Positions 12,251 through 12,282 of a DNA stretch of 12,282 bases are shown in pieces; the stretch's first letter is position 1, and each line of letters starts with the position of its first letter. The stretch spans positions 1 through 12,282 of the forward strand of contig DYRX01000099.1 of assembly GCA_020718525.1 (NCBI GenBank), written 5' to 3'. The DNA comes from Victivallis vadensis (lineage in GTDB: Bacteria > Verrucomicrobiota > Lentisphaeria > Victivallales > GWF2-50-93). A program made the translations under genes and the position numbers. A model generated the notes under the pieces. That model was not told the DNA's origin. It made no database searches and worked only from the letters and a program-made list of their open reading frames with translations.

Positions 12251-12282
12251 GTTCCCAGGTGAAAGCTTTGTGCCTTTGTGCG

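Larger units (their letters stand above)
11897..12282. other. 386-base non-coding, repeat-filled end region
   Basis: No gene is supported here. In order it holds a short AATCCG-CAA-CGGATT hairpin overlapping the preceding stop (11896-11910, no T-tract), a six-unit TCGNNN repeat (11979-12014), a widespread intergenic repeat beginning ACCACAGATGGACACGGA (12058-12075), four hairpins (12139-12250), and a CTTTGTGCCTTTGTGCG tail at the edge. The ORFs on the minus strand come from the repeats. Confidence 0.7.

Noticed and set aside
1..12282. CRISPR array, tRNA or rRNA genes, transposase
   Set aside because: No regularly spaced direct repeats with unique spacers, no tRNA-like cloverleaf, no rRNA segment and no transposase motif were seen on either strand.

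Overview
The window looks like a chromosomal stretch from a Gram-negative bacterium, with a short-gene accessory segment at the left end and ordinary housekeeping or envelope genes over the rest. A lipoprotein with a classical lipobox and a large GT-C membrane glycosyltransferase argue for a diderm envelope. The dispersed palindromic repeats and the mix of genes remind me of PVC-group genomes (Lentisphaerota/Verrucomicrobiota), but that placement is a weak inference. No rRNA, tRNA, CRISPR array or transposase gene was seen.

Left accessory segment (1-3405, + strand): the 3' end of a winged-helix regulator-like gene, a tiny ORF overlapping its stop, a 500-base repeat-rich spacer, a RhuM-family gene, a second spacer, a Fic-domain gene and a small unknown gene directly behind fic. 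The spacers before rhuM and fic carry two diverged copies of the same leader of about 165 bp, each followed by a short ORF and then the gene. This segment looks like accessory cargo of the defence/toxin type.

Middle block (3560-6190, - strand): mraZ, a small zinc-ribbon protein, an FtsL/DivIC-like single-pass protein, thiL (thiamine-monophosphate kinase) and a broken sigma-54 activator. It starts like a division/cell-wall (dcw) cluster, but rsmH, which normally follows mraZ, is absent. Four AATGGA boxes in exact 10-bp phase lie between a plausible mraZ promoter and the mraZ ribosome-binding site, and match the geometry of MraZ autoregulatory operators.

The 6097-6447 spacer holds those boxes, a helix-turn-helix gene remnant, and about 115 bases of strong consecutive hairpins that no gene explains.

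Right block: on the - strand, a GlcD-type FAD-linked oxidase (9068-10645), a small lipoprotein (8556-8948) and a GT39-like membrane glycosyltransferase (6448-8469) follow one another. On the + strand, divergent from the oxidase, is a chorismatase-like (FkbO/Hyg5 family) gene at 10817-11896. The window ends in 386 non-coding bases packed with dispersed-repeat types: a hexanucleotide repeat, a widespread intergenic repeat, and four tandem hairpins of which two are enclosed by a common outer stem.
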